This document shows positions 19,990-30,500 of a stretch of 64,000 bases of DNA, piece by piece. Both the position numbers and the translations under genes were made by a program. Every line of letters starts with the position of its first letter. The first letter of the stretch is position 1. Source of the DNA: Seminavis robusta (taxonomy: Eukaryota > Bacillariophyta > Bacillariophyceae > Naviculales > Naviculaceae); contig CAICTM010000118.1 of assembly GCA_903772945.1 (NCBI GenBank), positions 1 to 64,000 on the forward strand, read 5' to 3'. The notes under the pieces were generated by a model that searched no databases, had not been told where the DNA came from, and worked only from the letters and a program-made list of their open reading frames with translations.

Positions 19990-20103
19990 TTAAAAAGGAA
20001 TCCTACTTTGATATCTCACAAAAAACAAACAGAACAACAATCAAAAACATCAACTAAAAACAACTACAGTATTTTGGTCCAAGCGTAACAACAACCAAAC
20101 AAA
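19990..20103 (+). promoter_or_regulatory. probable A/C-rich 5' leader of the LURP-one gene
   Basis: The last hundred bases before the start are built of CAA/AAC/ACA runs with little G (for example AACAACAACCAAACAAA directly before ATGGGT). Unstructured leaders of this type are common in well-translated eukaryotic messages. The boundary and transcription start cannot be seen. Confidence 0.4.
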
Positions 20104-20691
20104 ATGGGTATCCGCGACCGCATGCAAGCACGTCAAGAACGTCGCCAAGAGCGCCGTGAAGAGGAGGAAGAAGATGATGGCCCCAAGGTCTATGCAATGC
20201 GCGAAAAGTTACTTCTGGGCCTTGGAGATGACTTTAACATCAACAAAATGCATCGTCGCCGTGGCATGGGTGAGACTGCCTTTATTGCCAACAACAAGGT
20301 GTTGCGCCTTCGTGAAACCTTCAACCTTCAGACTAGCGATCACGAAACCTTGTATCAGATTCAGGAACGCAAGCTGAGAGCCCGTGATGCCATGGCCATT
20401 GAAGATGCAGATGGCAACAAGGTTGCAGAGATTAAGAAAAAGGTGCTTGGTCTTCTCCGTGACAACTTTGTGGTCAAGGTGCGTGACGACACTGATTGGG
20501 CCATCAAAGGATCCATCCTGGAACATGACTTTACCATTGAGGAGGATGGCAATGAAATAGTGAAGGTCCACAAGAACTGGATTGCTCCTGTCCGTGACTG
20601 TTACTATATTGAGATTAGTGAAGGAGTGGATGAAGGTTTGGCTCTTTGTGTTTGCATTGCCCTGGAAAGCATGACATCAGGCGATGACTAA
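20104..20691 (+). CDS. LURP-one-related (tubby C-terminal-like) protein, 195 aa
   Basis: Intronless, with a good start context (AAACAAAATGG). After a basic/acidic N-terminal tail (about residues 1-27, rich in R, Q and E) comes a complete LOR-type beta-barrel. The signature strands are YAMREKLLLGLGDDFNI, NNKVLRLRETFNL, YQIQERKL, NKVAEIKKKVLGL, DNFVVKV, then WAIKGSILEHDFTI, EIVKVHKNW and CYYIEI. Length agrees with the family (about 190-220 aa). LOR proteins are structurally related to tubby and scramblase C-terminal domains and may bind membrane phospholipids. Plant members are linked to pathogen responses, but the role in algae is not established. The central hydrophobic helix common to the fold is replaced here by EGLALCVCIALES near the C-terminus. 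Confidence 0.85.
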   Translation: MGIRDRMQARQERRQERREEEEEDDGPKVYAMREKLLLGLGDDFNINKMHRRRGMGETAFIANNKVLRLRETFNLQTSDHETLYQIQERKLRARDAMAIEDADGNKVAEIKKKVLGLLRDNFVVKVRDDTDWAIKGSILEHDFTIEEDGNEIVKVHKNWIAPVRDCYYIEISEGVDEGLALCVCIALESMTSGDD

Positions 20692-21223
20692 GAGATTGAG
20701 GTGACATTGGAGTTTCAACATGTGACGAAACTTCACATTGGAGCAGCAGAGATAAACTAAAAAAAGTATGATTGCGCCAGATTGAATGGTCTAATACAGC
20801 ATTGTTGTTGATAAACCACCGGTACCGGTATGGGTGATCCGCCAAGCTAGCTACCAGGTAGTGGCTAAATTGCCCCTTGGTGAGTGCTTTTAAAATCTCA
20901 CTTCAACAACCCCCCTGCTACCGCCAGGGACATGTGGACACGCGTCAGGAGACTGAAGGGCTGCAGTACGAAAGATGAAGCGGTTTGGCAAGGCCTTATC
21001 TTCTGAACGTGCACAAGTGGGAATGAGTGTGTTTGCACTTTTACCTACCGACCGGTACAGAGATATCTTTCTGGTTTGTTCGATGGAATGATTTTATAGT
21101 AGTTTTAACATGTAGTAATGTACAGGATCTAGTTCTCCGGTTCTTCGGAATCAAATGAATGTCATTCTAGTGTCGTCATGGTCATGATTGAAGATAGCTG
21201 CTTGTGTCTGTCTGTTTGTTTGT
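20692..21223. other. convergent intergenic spacer
   Basis: About 530 bp between the 3' ends of the LURP-one gene (plus) and the kinase gene (minus). It contains ACCGGTACCGGTAT at about 20818 and ACCGGTAC near 21050. There is no coding region. Both transcripts presumably terminate here. Confidence 0.6.
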
Positions 21224-22405
21224 CTACTCCACAACAACAAGAGACGCCAGAGTATCTCTGACTTGTCTCATGGTAGGTCTGGCTTCAATATCGGTGGACC
21301 ATCCGGCTTTCATGAGTTTTCGTACCGGTTGTGGCCAGTACTTGGCAATGGCGGGTCGGTTTCCGAGTTCGGCCACCCATTCCTTGACTTCTTGTCCGGA
21401 AAGTTCGGCAAATGGCTTTTTGAGTGCCAAGATTTCCCACAGCAGTGTCATGAAGGAAAAGACATCGGCCTTGAAGTTGTATGGCTTGTTCTTGATGACC
21501 TCGACGGCCATGTATCGTGCCGTTCCCGTGTTGCCCGCCAAATTGTACAACTGCTCGGGGTCGTCGCTGTGGGGGAGTTCCACCGCCAATCCAAAGTCAA
21601 AGATTTGGAGTTCACCATCGGCATTGTACCCCGCGTTGCCGGGCTTGAGGTCCCTGTAAAGAATGCCTCGTTCGTGCAGGTACGTGACGGCACTGGCAAT
21701 GTCATGGGCCGTTTGTATTCTGTCTTGAAAGGTAATCATGTTCTTGGGGGCTCCCTTGCGAGTCAAGTGACTGAAAAAGGAGGATGCCTTGTTGCCGTGC
21801 GCGACGGCATTCATTTTGGCAGCGGATTCGACGCTGCGCCATTCGGAGAGTCGATGCGACAGTGTGGCTTCGAGTTGATCGAAAATGAGAAAAAAGCCTT
21901 CGGCGCGTCCCGTTTCGGCATAGCCAGCGACTCCGGCGGCGCACATGCCACGGAGTTGGATAATGTGCGGATGATTCAAAGACGAGAGGAAGTGCGCCTC
22001 CATGACGAGATCCTTGGCACCCACGGCCATTTTCTTGGGTTCGTTGGCCAACTTGGGGTTCAAGTGTTTGACGACGTATTTCTTTGTGGCGTCTGTGTCC
22101 AAGTCCGTGGCAATGCCAAACGACTCGATGCGATGAACGTTGGAAAAGCCGCCACTGGCAATAATGTCACCCACCACCAGCTCTTCATGAGCAAAGCGTG
22201 GGAGTTCATCGAGACGGCAGTGTTCTTGGACATAGACGGACTTGGCAATCACCTGAGAGACGCGGAGTTCGGTTCGTCGCACAATCCAACTGGCGTCTTC
22301 TTCGGTCAACGAGTTGGAGAGGGTGTGTGCCGTGTGCTTGCCCAAGGAACTGTTGGACCAGGTTGGACTGGGGACTTGGCGAGTGAGGGGTGTTGGTCGG
22401 CCCAT
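21224..22405 (-). CDS. protein kinase, tyrosine-kinase-like (TKL) type, 393 aa
   Basis: A complete kinase domain follows an approximately 75-residue N-terminal tail. Visible motifs: glycine loop ASGGFSNV (residues 83-90), lysine K113 in YVVKHL, helix-C glutamate about E136 (MEAHFL), catalytic loop YRDLKPGN (250-257), DFG (270-272), and WEI...KPF in the F-G region. The usual HRD histidine is tyrosine, and the APE motif reads AVE (300-302), losing the proline. The catalytic Asp, Asn and Lys are present, so activity is likely. No transmembrane or receptor part is seen, so it is probably cytosolic. It is clearly paralogous to the kinase at 59567-61044, sharing SQxxAKSxxVxxHCRLxxLPRF before the domain. 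That copy has an intron where this one has none. It probably phosphorylates Ser/Thr; the substrate is unknown. Confidence 0.88.
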   Translation of the reverse strand: MGRPTPLTRQVPSPTWSNSSLGKHTAHTLSNSLTEEDASWIVRRTELRVSQVIAKSVYVQEHCRLDELPRFAHEELVVGDIIASGGFSNVHRIESFGIATDLDTDATKKYVVKHLNPKLANEPKKMAVGAKDLVMEAHFLSSLNHPHIIQLRGMCAAGVAGYAETGRAEGFFLIFDQLEATLSHRLSEWRSVESAAKMNAVAHGNKASSFFSHLTRKGAPKNMITFQDRIQTAHDIASAVTYLHERGILYRDLKPGNAGYNADGELQIFDFGLAVELPHSDDPEQLYNLAGNTGTARYMAVEVIKNKPYNFKADVFSFMTLLWEILALKKPFAELSGQEVKEWVAELGNRPAIAKYWPQPVRKLMKAGWSTDIEARPTMRQVRDTLASLVVVE

Positions 22406-24510
22406 TTTGGTTGTTGTGGTTGTTCTATATCGTTGCTGAAGATAGAAGAGGAGCTGTTGCTGTTTATTTATTTGGCAAGCAGTTGAGATTGTGAGATGAT
22501 CGATGAAGCTTCCCTTTTTTTTGTTTTTTTTCTAGGTATTTTTCAAGCAGTCATTTGGTGGAGGGCACAAGCGAACTGTTCCCTCTTCCAGCGAACTGGT
22601 ACGGGTTTCTACGCAGTTGTCTAGTGATCTTCGCCGTAAAGGAAGAAGAACATCAATAGTCATAAAGTCACAATGACTTTTATTAGAAAGCGATGTTGTC
22701 ACCACAAATGTCACTCTACTGAACACTGTAGGAACGGAGTAACTTACTGTGGATAGTGACCTAAGTGCACTATAGCCCTTTTGATGTCAAAGACCTTCAC
22801 TCCAGAAGGCAGTACATGGATCTTTATAAGCCCCTACATTTTGTCTTGTTTACACTGATGTCTCTGTACAAATGATGGACCTTCAATGAGAGTGAACTGG
22901 CGAAGCAGTGCCCATTGAGATGCTCGATGACCACCAACCACCAACAACCAACTGCAACAACACTGTTGATGTTGCTACTGTAAGGTCATTACAGAATCAA
23001 TGGTCATCTAGTAAAGTGCTGGACATTTTCAAAATCTGGGACACTGTCCTGTGACTGGTGGCGATCCAGTGAGAACTCATCAAAGGCTGCAGAGTACAGA
23101 GGCTCAATCATCGACAGTCACTCTCAACTCCCACAACCGATATTAGCTAGATGCCAAGTCAAGGAAAGGATGCCCCATCGAGGGAGGTCGGAGAAAAGCA
23201 GGAAGTATTAGTAATAATTCGCTGCTCCGATGAGGCTGGGACGCTGAGCAGTACTCGTACTAGCTAGCAGCAGCTTGTAGCTTGTAGCGGTCCAGAGCGG
23301 TACCAGTAGTAGTTGCGGAAGCTGTTGTTGCCATATGTCCATGACTGAAGTAAACCCCCGAAAAGAGCTGAAGTGGGACATCGTTCTTGGATCCTTCAAC
23401 TCAACGCAAAACACGACAGAAGATCATCGCTTTCGTGCCGGTCAAGCCAATACGGTGAGTGATAGGTGAGCGAAAGACTCGATTCATTCGTCCTTGACCC
23501 TTTCCCATTACCGTACAATAACGCCAAACACGATTGGCGGAGGCGTATCCCGTCATCAGCCAGCAATGCTATCCCCTCTACCGGTACCCCAGCAAAAGAG
23601 CGGGCATAGTAGGCTTGACGTGACAGCAGTACCCAAAGCAATAGTACCGGTACCTGGTCATAAGGCATCGATCGCCCAACACGTTTGTTGACGGTGCGTT
23701 TTCACTATCTTGCTTCCCTTCTTCGGAAAGGACTTGGAACGAACAGTGTCGGATGTACCGGTGGCTAGCCTGCACAGCATTCAAAGCTCAGATGGACTCA
23801 GGCTCTCCGTTAGCTACCTACCGCAGCAGCCAATTCTTGCTGAAAGAGTGCCGCGAGCAAAGGATGGAAAGGAAAATGTATGTATGACCTTTGAGAAACC
23901 CGCCGAACGACTTCGCAATGCAGTGCACAGCTCGCATGGTGCCGTGGTTGCAACCACCACAATCTATCAACTGAAGCGCGCAAAACGTGAAAGTGGGAAA
24001 ACGCTGTGGTCGACGGAGCTAATGCTCCTGCCATGCAATTCTGGTCCACCCTGTCACGCAATCCTGGTTGCCGACACATGCAACTAAGGAGGAACCGATC
24101 TGGTCCTTTAGATTGATGACTATTAGCAAGCTGCTTGCTCCGTGCACCGCACCGAAATAAGTCTCCGTCAACATCAGAACAGTTTCGCCACCACCGTGCA
24201 AGATGAACCGAACCAACGAATAGGAACCGAAGCAGCCAGCGAGAAGAAAGCAAAACTCTGGCGAGTGTCTCTTCCCCTTCCATTGGATCATTGGTACCTG
24301 CGTGGCAGGATGAGATTTGACGAGACGGCCAAAAGCAGCGTACTGCTGGTTGCCTGAAGATTTGCGAGCTAGCTACATCGGAATGAAAGGGGAAAATACG
24401 GCAAGCCACGCCGCATGATTGTACGCCTCGATAGCTAGTAATCGTTTTAAAGAATTCAACCAGTGTCTGCAATTATCCGACTCGAGAGAGAGGAGAGGTG
24501 AACACCTTGT
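22406..24510. other. intergenic region, no supported gene
   Basis: About 2.1 kb between the start of the kinase (minus) and the stop of the first mosaic gene (minus). A T-rich run near 22510-22535 lies in the kinase promoter area. From 22640 to 23150 the DNA resembles degraded repeat sequence. Palindromic TACCGGTA words occur near 23582 and 23644. A 220-codon open frame on the minus strand (23810-24472) has no domain and atypical composition, and I do not accept it as a gene. Confidence 0.55.
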
Positions 24511-27500
24511 TCAGGGCTTACGTCGATGGATCATGCTGTCCAATGGCGACAGACAAGGGCCACAATAGTCTTGGACATAGTATTGGAGAATTACAGAGTC
24601 TTGCTCGTGGATACAAAGAGTATCAAAACCCCGACGGGAAGAAAAGTGACAGACAAACACCATACCAGAATCAGCACTGCAAGGAAAGTCTTCAGAGGAG
24701 CAGTATGGGAAACCAAGTGAAGTTTCATCTGCAGGCAAGGTTGGTTGCCGCATGGGAGCATCCCCGTCTTTTTGAGGGGGCTGTGCAACGGATACATTTG
24801 GCTGGGTGCTGGTGCAATCATAGTTTGCCTCAATAACGATGTCATCAAATCCTGCAAATGCCATGGAGCTTCCTTGCGAGAAGCGCAGAACAAGCCTGCC
24901 TTCAGGGATATGCTCCTTATGCACCGTGAGCTCTACCAGGTGTTTGGCATCCATTGCAACACCAAACCCAAGGTTGTCACCCTGTCGAAGTATGCTCTGC
25001 CACCACGAGATGCCATCGGTTGCCCCCTCTCGATAACTGTTGCTGTTTGTGCTGGGCAAGCCAAAGTCACTAAGAGTTATTGTGGTCCCACCCACAGCAA
25101 CATCCAAGTTGCCATTGGCTTGCTGCATATCAACAGTGTAGAGCACAAATTCAACAGTAACACTCCAAGCAGGGGTTCCATCTGGGGCTTTAGAGATGAA
25201 AAATGTTTGTGAGATGCTCGTATTCAGGTCTCCGCCCAATGGAGTTACAAAGCGAGAGAAGTTCAAACTCGAGGCTACTCTGCTGTCGGTCCAGGCAGAC
25301 TCAATTCCATCCATCTCAAAATCCTCCTCATAGACAATCATGGAAGCAATGCAATCGTCATGCAGCGTCTGCTGCAAACTTGATTCTCTTTCAAGTTGTC
25401 TTGACTGATGCTTGTCTGCCATTTCATTGGCTGCAATGGCTTCCGTGTCTTCATCGTCTGACTGTGTTTCTCGAAAACCTGATGCACCACCTCCGACAAT
25501 ATTCACTTTCCTTTCATTGTCCTTGTAGGTGTCCTGATCTTCATCTTCTTGCCTATGAACTTTAACGTGCTGTGACCTGTGAGTATCCTCAGCACCTGCT
25601 TCTGGAGACGGAGATGGACAATTAGAAATCATTTGGCCCAAGTAGGGCATGTCAGGGCAAGTTGGAGGCTCAGTGCCTTTTGCTTCTGTGGGTTTGGAAA
25701 CTCTGACTGTGGTAGGCCCTGGTTGTCTTGCTGCTTCTGCAGATGGTGCAACTAGTTCAGTTCCCTTTCCCCGATCTTTTGAATTTGAGGCTGAGGGAGA
25801 TTCTGGGTGCTTTGTTTCAGAGGCCGGTTCGGTTCCCTTTCCCTGATCTTTTGAATTTGAGGCTGAGGGCGATTCTGGGTGCTTTGTTTCAGAGGAAGCT
25901 GTTGCGCCTTGTTGCTTAGCTTCTGAAGACTCTGAATTGTGTTTGGATTCAGTCCTGTGATACTCAACCTTGATAGTAGGGAACTCTTCCATGGGCTGTC
26001 CTGATTCTGAAGCTGCTGCTGATGGTGTATGTGCTGGCTTTTCATCTTCAAGCTGCACCTTTGATCCCCTGGATACTGTGACCGCGGTTGGGCTTGCAGT
26101 ATCTTCTGGTTCTTCAGTTGGGCATGTTGGGCTAAGTGTTGGAACAAAGGTTGGATAACCGGGCTGTTCAGCTGCTGGTTTCTCACTTTTCTCAATAGGA
26201 GTCGGAGGGCATATTGGGGCTTTGGTTGGGGCAAAGCTAGTTGGTGCCTCTGTTGTTGAAGGCATCTTGGGAGGACCTCTGAAGGCATGGGATGGCACCA
26301 GTGCCACATTGGATGGAGTTGATGTAGCTGTTGGCACCTCAGGAGTGGGTTCTTTGGGAGGGGCAAAGAACTTCTGTGTTGGTGTTGGTATGCTTGATTC
26401 TGCAATTGAGGGCTCCATGGATGCCACAGTTGGCCCATGACTGGGAAAACCTGTTGGCCCACTTGTAGGCTGGATGGTAGGAATGTCTGTGGGATTGGCG
26501 GTTGGTTCCACTGTAGGTACATCTGTTGGCTTCTGTGACGGTGTTGTTGTGGGTTTGTTAGTGGGTTCAATGGTGGGTATGTCCGTCGGTTTCTGGGATG
26601 GAGTTGCAGTGGGTGCATTGGTCGGTTTCAATGTTGGCGTGCCTGTAGGGCCACTACTTGGCTTCTCGGTAGGTTCATCAGTAACTTCAATAGTGGGCCT
26701 GCCGGTTGGTTTGTGTGATGGGGTTGTTGTGGGTCCATCCGTTGGTTTCAATGTAGGGGTCTCTGTAGGGCGATCAGTGGGCTTTTCCGAAGGTTTGCCT
26801 GTTGGAGTAGTTGTGGGACTTCCTGTTGGTTTCTGTGTTGGCAATGTTGTGGGTCCCTCAGTTGGCTTAAAGGTAGGGGTCTCTGTGGGCCCCTCAGTTG
26901 TAGGGGTCGCTGTTGGAGCACTTGTTGGACTGTCTGTTGGATTCTGAGAAGGGGCCAGGGTTGGTGCACTAGTTGGGTTCAGGGTTGGCAACTCTGTTGG
27001 TTGACTAGTAGGTATCCCACTTGGTCCTGGAGAAGGTGGTGTTGTTGGCACGCCGGTTGGTACACTGCTGAGCACTTCAGTTGGTTCTGGACTTGTCGGC
27101 TGTGATGGTTGAGAAGAGGGAGCAATGATAGTAGGAGATGATGTGGGCCTTTCAACAGCAGCAGGTTGCTCAAACTTTGAGGGTGGCTTTCTTTTTGGAC
27201 CCTCAGTCGGGCGTGGAGAAGCAGAAGGTCTGCCAACAGCAGCAGGTTTCTCAAAGTAGTCAGAAGGGACCTGGCTGTTGACACCAACTGTTGGGGTGCC
27301 AGTAGCAGAAGGTCTGCCAACAGCAGCAGGCTTCTCAAAGTAGTCAGAAGGAACGTGGCTTGGGGATTCAGTCAAGGGTCCATTTGATGGCCTATGAACT
27401 GCAGCTGGTTGTCCATACTTGGTTGGAGGCTTTCTTTTGGGGCTCTCAGTAGGTCCTGGTGTCGTTGAGGGTCTATCAAATGAAGCAGGCTTTTCAAAGT

Positions 27501-30500
27501 AGTCAGAAGGAAAGTAGCTTGGAGCTTCTGTCAATGGTCCATCTGATGGTCTATTCACTGCAGCTGGGTTCTTATACCGGTAGCCGGAAGACGGCTTTCC
27601 ATCGGGTGTTTCAGTTGGGACTGTGGATGTTGTGGGCCTATTGAAGGAAGCAGGCTTCTCAAAGATATCAGAAGGGAAGTAGCTTGGAGCTGCAGTAGAA
27701 GAAGGCCTTTGAACAGCTGCTGGCTGTCCATACTCGGTTGGAGGCTTTCTTTTGGGGCTCTCAGTGGGTCCAGGTGTAGTTGAGGGTCTATCAAATGAAG
27801 CCGGCTTCTCAAAGATATCAGTAGGAAAGTAGCTCGGTGCTTCAGTTGAAGAAGGCCTTTGCACTGCAGCTGGGTTTTCATACCTGTACTTGGAGGAAGG
27901 CTTGCCCTTGGGTGTTTCAGTTGGCGCTGGCAAGGCTGCTGGCCTCTCAAAAGATGCAGGCTTCTCAAAGATATCAGTAGGAAAGTAGCTTGGAGTTTCG
28001 GTTGAAGATGGCCTTTGATGTGCAGCTGGCTGTCCAAGCTTAGTGGGAGGCTTCCTTTTGGGACTCTCTGTTGGGACACTTAATGTAGTGGGTCTGTAAA
28101 ATGAAGCAGGCTTTTCAAAAAGGTCAGAAGGGAAGTAGCTTGGAGCATCTGTCAAGGGACCATCAGGTCTATGCACTGCTGCTGGGTTCTTATACCGGTA
28201 GTTGGAAGACGGCTTTCCCTTGGGTGTTTCAGTCGGGACTGTGGATGTCGTGGGTCTGTTAAAGGAAGCAGGTTTTTCAAATATGTCGGTTGGGAAGAAA
28301 CTCGGGGCATCAGTTTTAGAAGGTGGATATGGCTGTCTTGGTGGAGTGAAGAATTGTACAGTTGGAGGCACTAAAAGGGGAAATACAACATCACTGAAGT
28401 TAGAACAAAACAAAGTAGTAGCTGTTTGAAGACACAAGTGTTAGTGCACCTGAATGAGACCCCTGAATTGTTGGGCTGACCCTTGGAGTGCTGGTAGGTG
28501 TCAATTTTGTAGGATTCGTGGTTGGGTTCCCTGGAGTGACAGTTGGAACTGCAGTAGTGGGCAATGGTGTCTTGGGCCTCCGCTGCACTGATGCAGGCTT
28601 GTCCACTCATGCTGCGATGATGGCTCCAAGATTGGTTTAACAGTTGTGGGAACCATGCTTGGGTTTCCTGGAATCACTGTAGGTCCAGCTGTGGTGGGTG
28701 GAGTGGACTTGCTTTGGCTGGTGTGGCAGTGGTAGGAGTCATGCTTGGCTTTCCTGGCGGTACTGTTGGACCAGGTGTGGTGGATGTCATCAGAGTTGGC
28801 TGCCCTGTGGTTGGTTGAATGCTTGGGTTCCCTGGAGTAACAGTTGGAACCGCAGTAGTGGTGATGGTGTCTTGGGCCTCCGCTGCACTGATGCAGGCTT
28901 GTTCCACTCATGCTGCGATGATGGCTCCAAGATTGGTTTAACAGTTGTGGGAACCATGCTTGGGTTTCCTGGAATCACTGTAGGTCCAGCTGTAGTGGGT
29001 GGAATGTACTTGCTTTGGCTTGGTGTGACAGTGGTAGGAGTCATGCTTGGCTTTCCCGGCGGTACTGTTGGACCAGGAGTGGTGGGTGTCATCAGAAGTT
29101 GGTTGCCCTGTGGTTGGTTGAATGCTTGGTTCCCTGGAGTAACAGTTGGAACTGCATAGTGGGCAATGTGTCTTGGGCCTCCGCTGACACTGATGCAGGC
29201 TTGTTCCACTCATGCTGCAATGATGGCTCCAAGATTGGTTTAACAGTGTGGGAACCATGCTTGGGTTTCCTGGAATACTGTGGTCCAGCTGTGGTGGGTG
29301 GAGTGGACTTGCTTTGGCTTGTGTGACAGTGGTAGAGTCATGCTTGGCTTTCCCGGCGGACTGTTGGACCAGGAGTGGTGAATGTCATCAGAAGTTGGCT
29401 TGCCTGTGGTTGGTTGAATGCTTGGGTTCCCTGGAGTAAACAGTTGGAACCGCAGTATAGTGGGTGATGGTGTCTTGGGCCTCCGCTGCACTGATGCAGG
29501 CTTGTTCCACTCATGCTGCGATGATGGCTCCAAGATTGGTTTAACAGTGTGGGAACCATGCTTGGGTTCCTGAACCACTGTGGTCCAGCTGTGTGGGTGG
29601 AGTGGACTTGCTTTGGCTTGGTGTGCAGTGGTAGGAGTCATGCCTGGCTTTCCCCGGACTGTTGGACCAGGTGTGGTGGTGTTCAGAGTTGGTGCCTGTG
29701 GTTGGTTGAATGCTTGTGTTCCCTGGAGTAACAGTTGGAACTGCAGTAGTGGGCAATGGTGTCTTGGGCCTCCGCTGCACTGATGCAGGCTTGTTCCACT
29801 CATGCTGCGATGATGGCTCCAAGATTGGTTTAACAGTTGTGGGAACCATGCTTGGGTTCCTGGAATCACTGTAGGTCCAGCTGTGGTGGGTGGAACTGCT
29901 TTTGCTTGGTGTGACAGTGGTGGAGTCATGCTTGGCTTTCCCGGCGGTACTGTGGACAAGGAGTGTGGATGTCTCAAAGATTGGCTGCCCTGGTGGTTGA
30001 ATGCTTGGGTTCCCTGGATTGACAGTTGGAACTGCAGTAGTGGGTGATGGTGTCTTGGGCCTCCGCTGCACTGATGCAGGCTTGTTCCACTCATGCTGCG
30101 ATGATGGCTCCAAGATTGGTTTAACAGTTGTGGGAACCATGCTTGGGTTTCCTGGAATCACTGTAGGTCCAGCTGTGGTGGGTGGAGTGGACTTGCTTTG
30201 GCTTGGTGTGAGCAGTGGTAGGAGTCATCCTGGCTTTCCCGGCGGTACTGTTGGACCAGGAGTGGTGGGTGTCATCAGAGTTGGCTGCCCTGTGGTTGGT
30301 TGAATGCTTGGGTTCCCTGGAGTAACAGTTGGAACTGCAGTAGTGGGCAATGGTGTCTTGGGCCTCCGCTGCACCGATGCTGGCTTGTTCCACTCATGCT
30401 GCGATGATGGCTCCAAGATTGGTTTAACAGTTGTGGGAACCATGCTTGGGTTTCCAGAATCACTGTGGTCCAGCTGTGTTGGGTGGAGTGCTGTTTGCTT

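Larger units (their letters stand above)
18606..19990. other. intergenic region with heptamer array and duplicated hairpin
   Basis: About 1.4 kb between coiled-coil gene 2 and the LURP-one gene. From 18606 to 19390 I see no gene. There is a short inverted repeat CTATTAAAAATTAATAG near 19011 and a GTACCGGTAC word near 19212. From 19390 onward are the repeats listed separately. The TACTGTACTACTAGCTAGCTACTG cluster near 19900 is of the same palindrome-rich type seen in other spacers. Confidence 0.55.

Noticed and set aside
23810-24472. 220-codon open frame on the minus strand
   Set aside because: No domain, no signal peptide, poor coding composition (many C, W, H, R), and it lies just downstream of the mosaic gene stop.
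26474-26947. Antisense frame encoding a Val/Gly-rich repeat (VGxxVG)
   Set aside because: It is the complement of the PTxxPT tract of the mosaic gene and arises from its codon pattern. It has no independent start or context.
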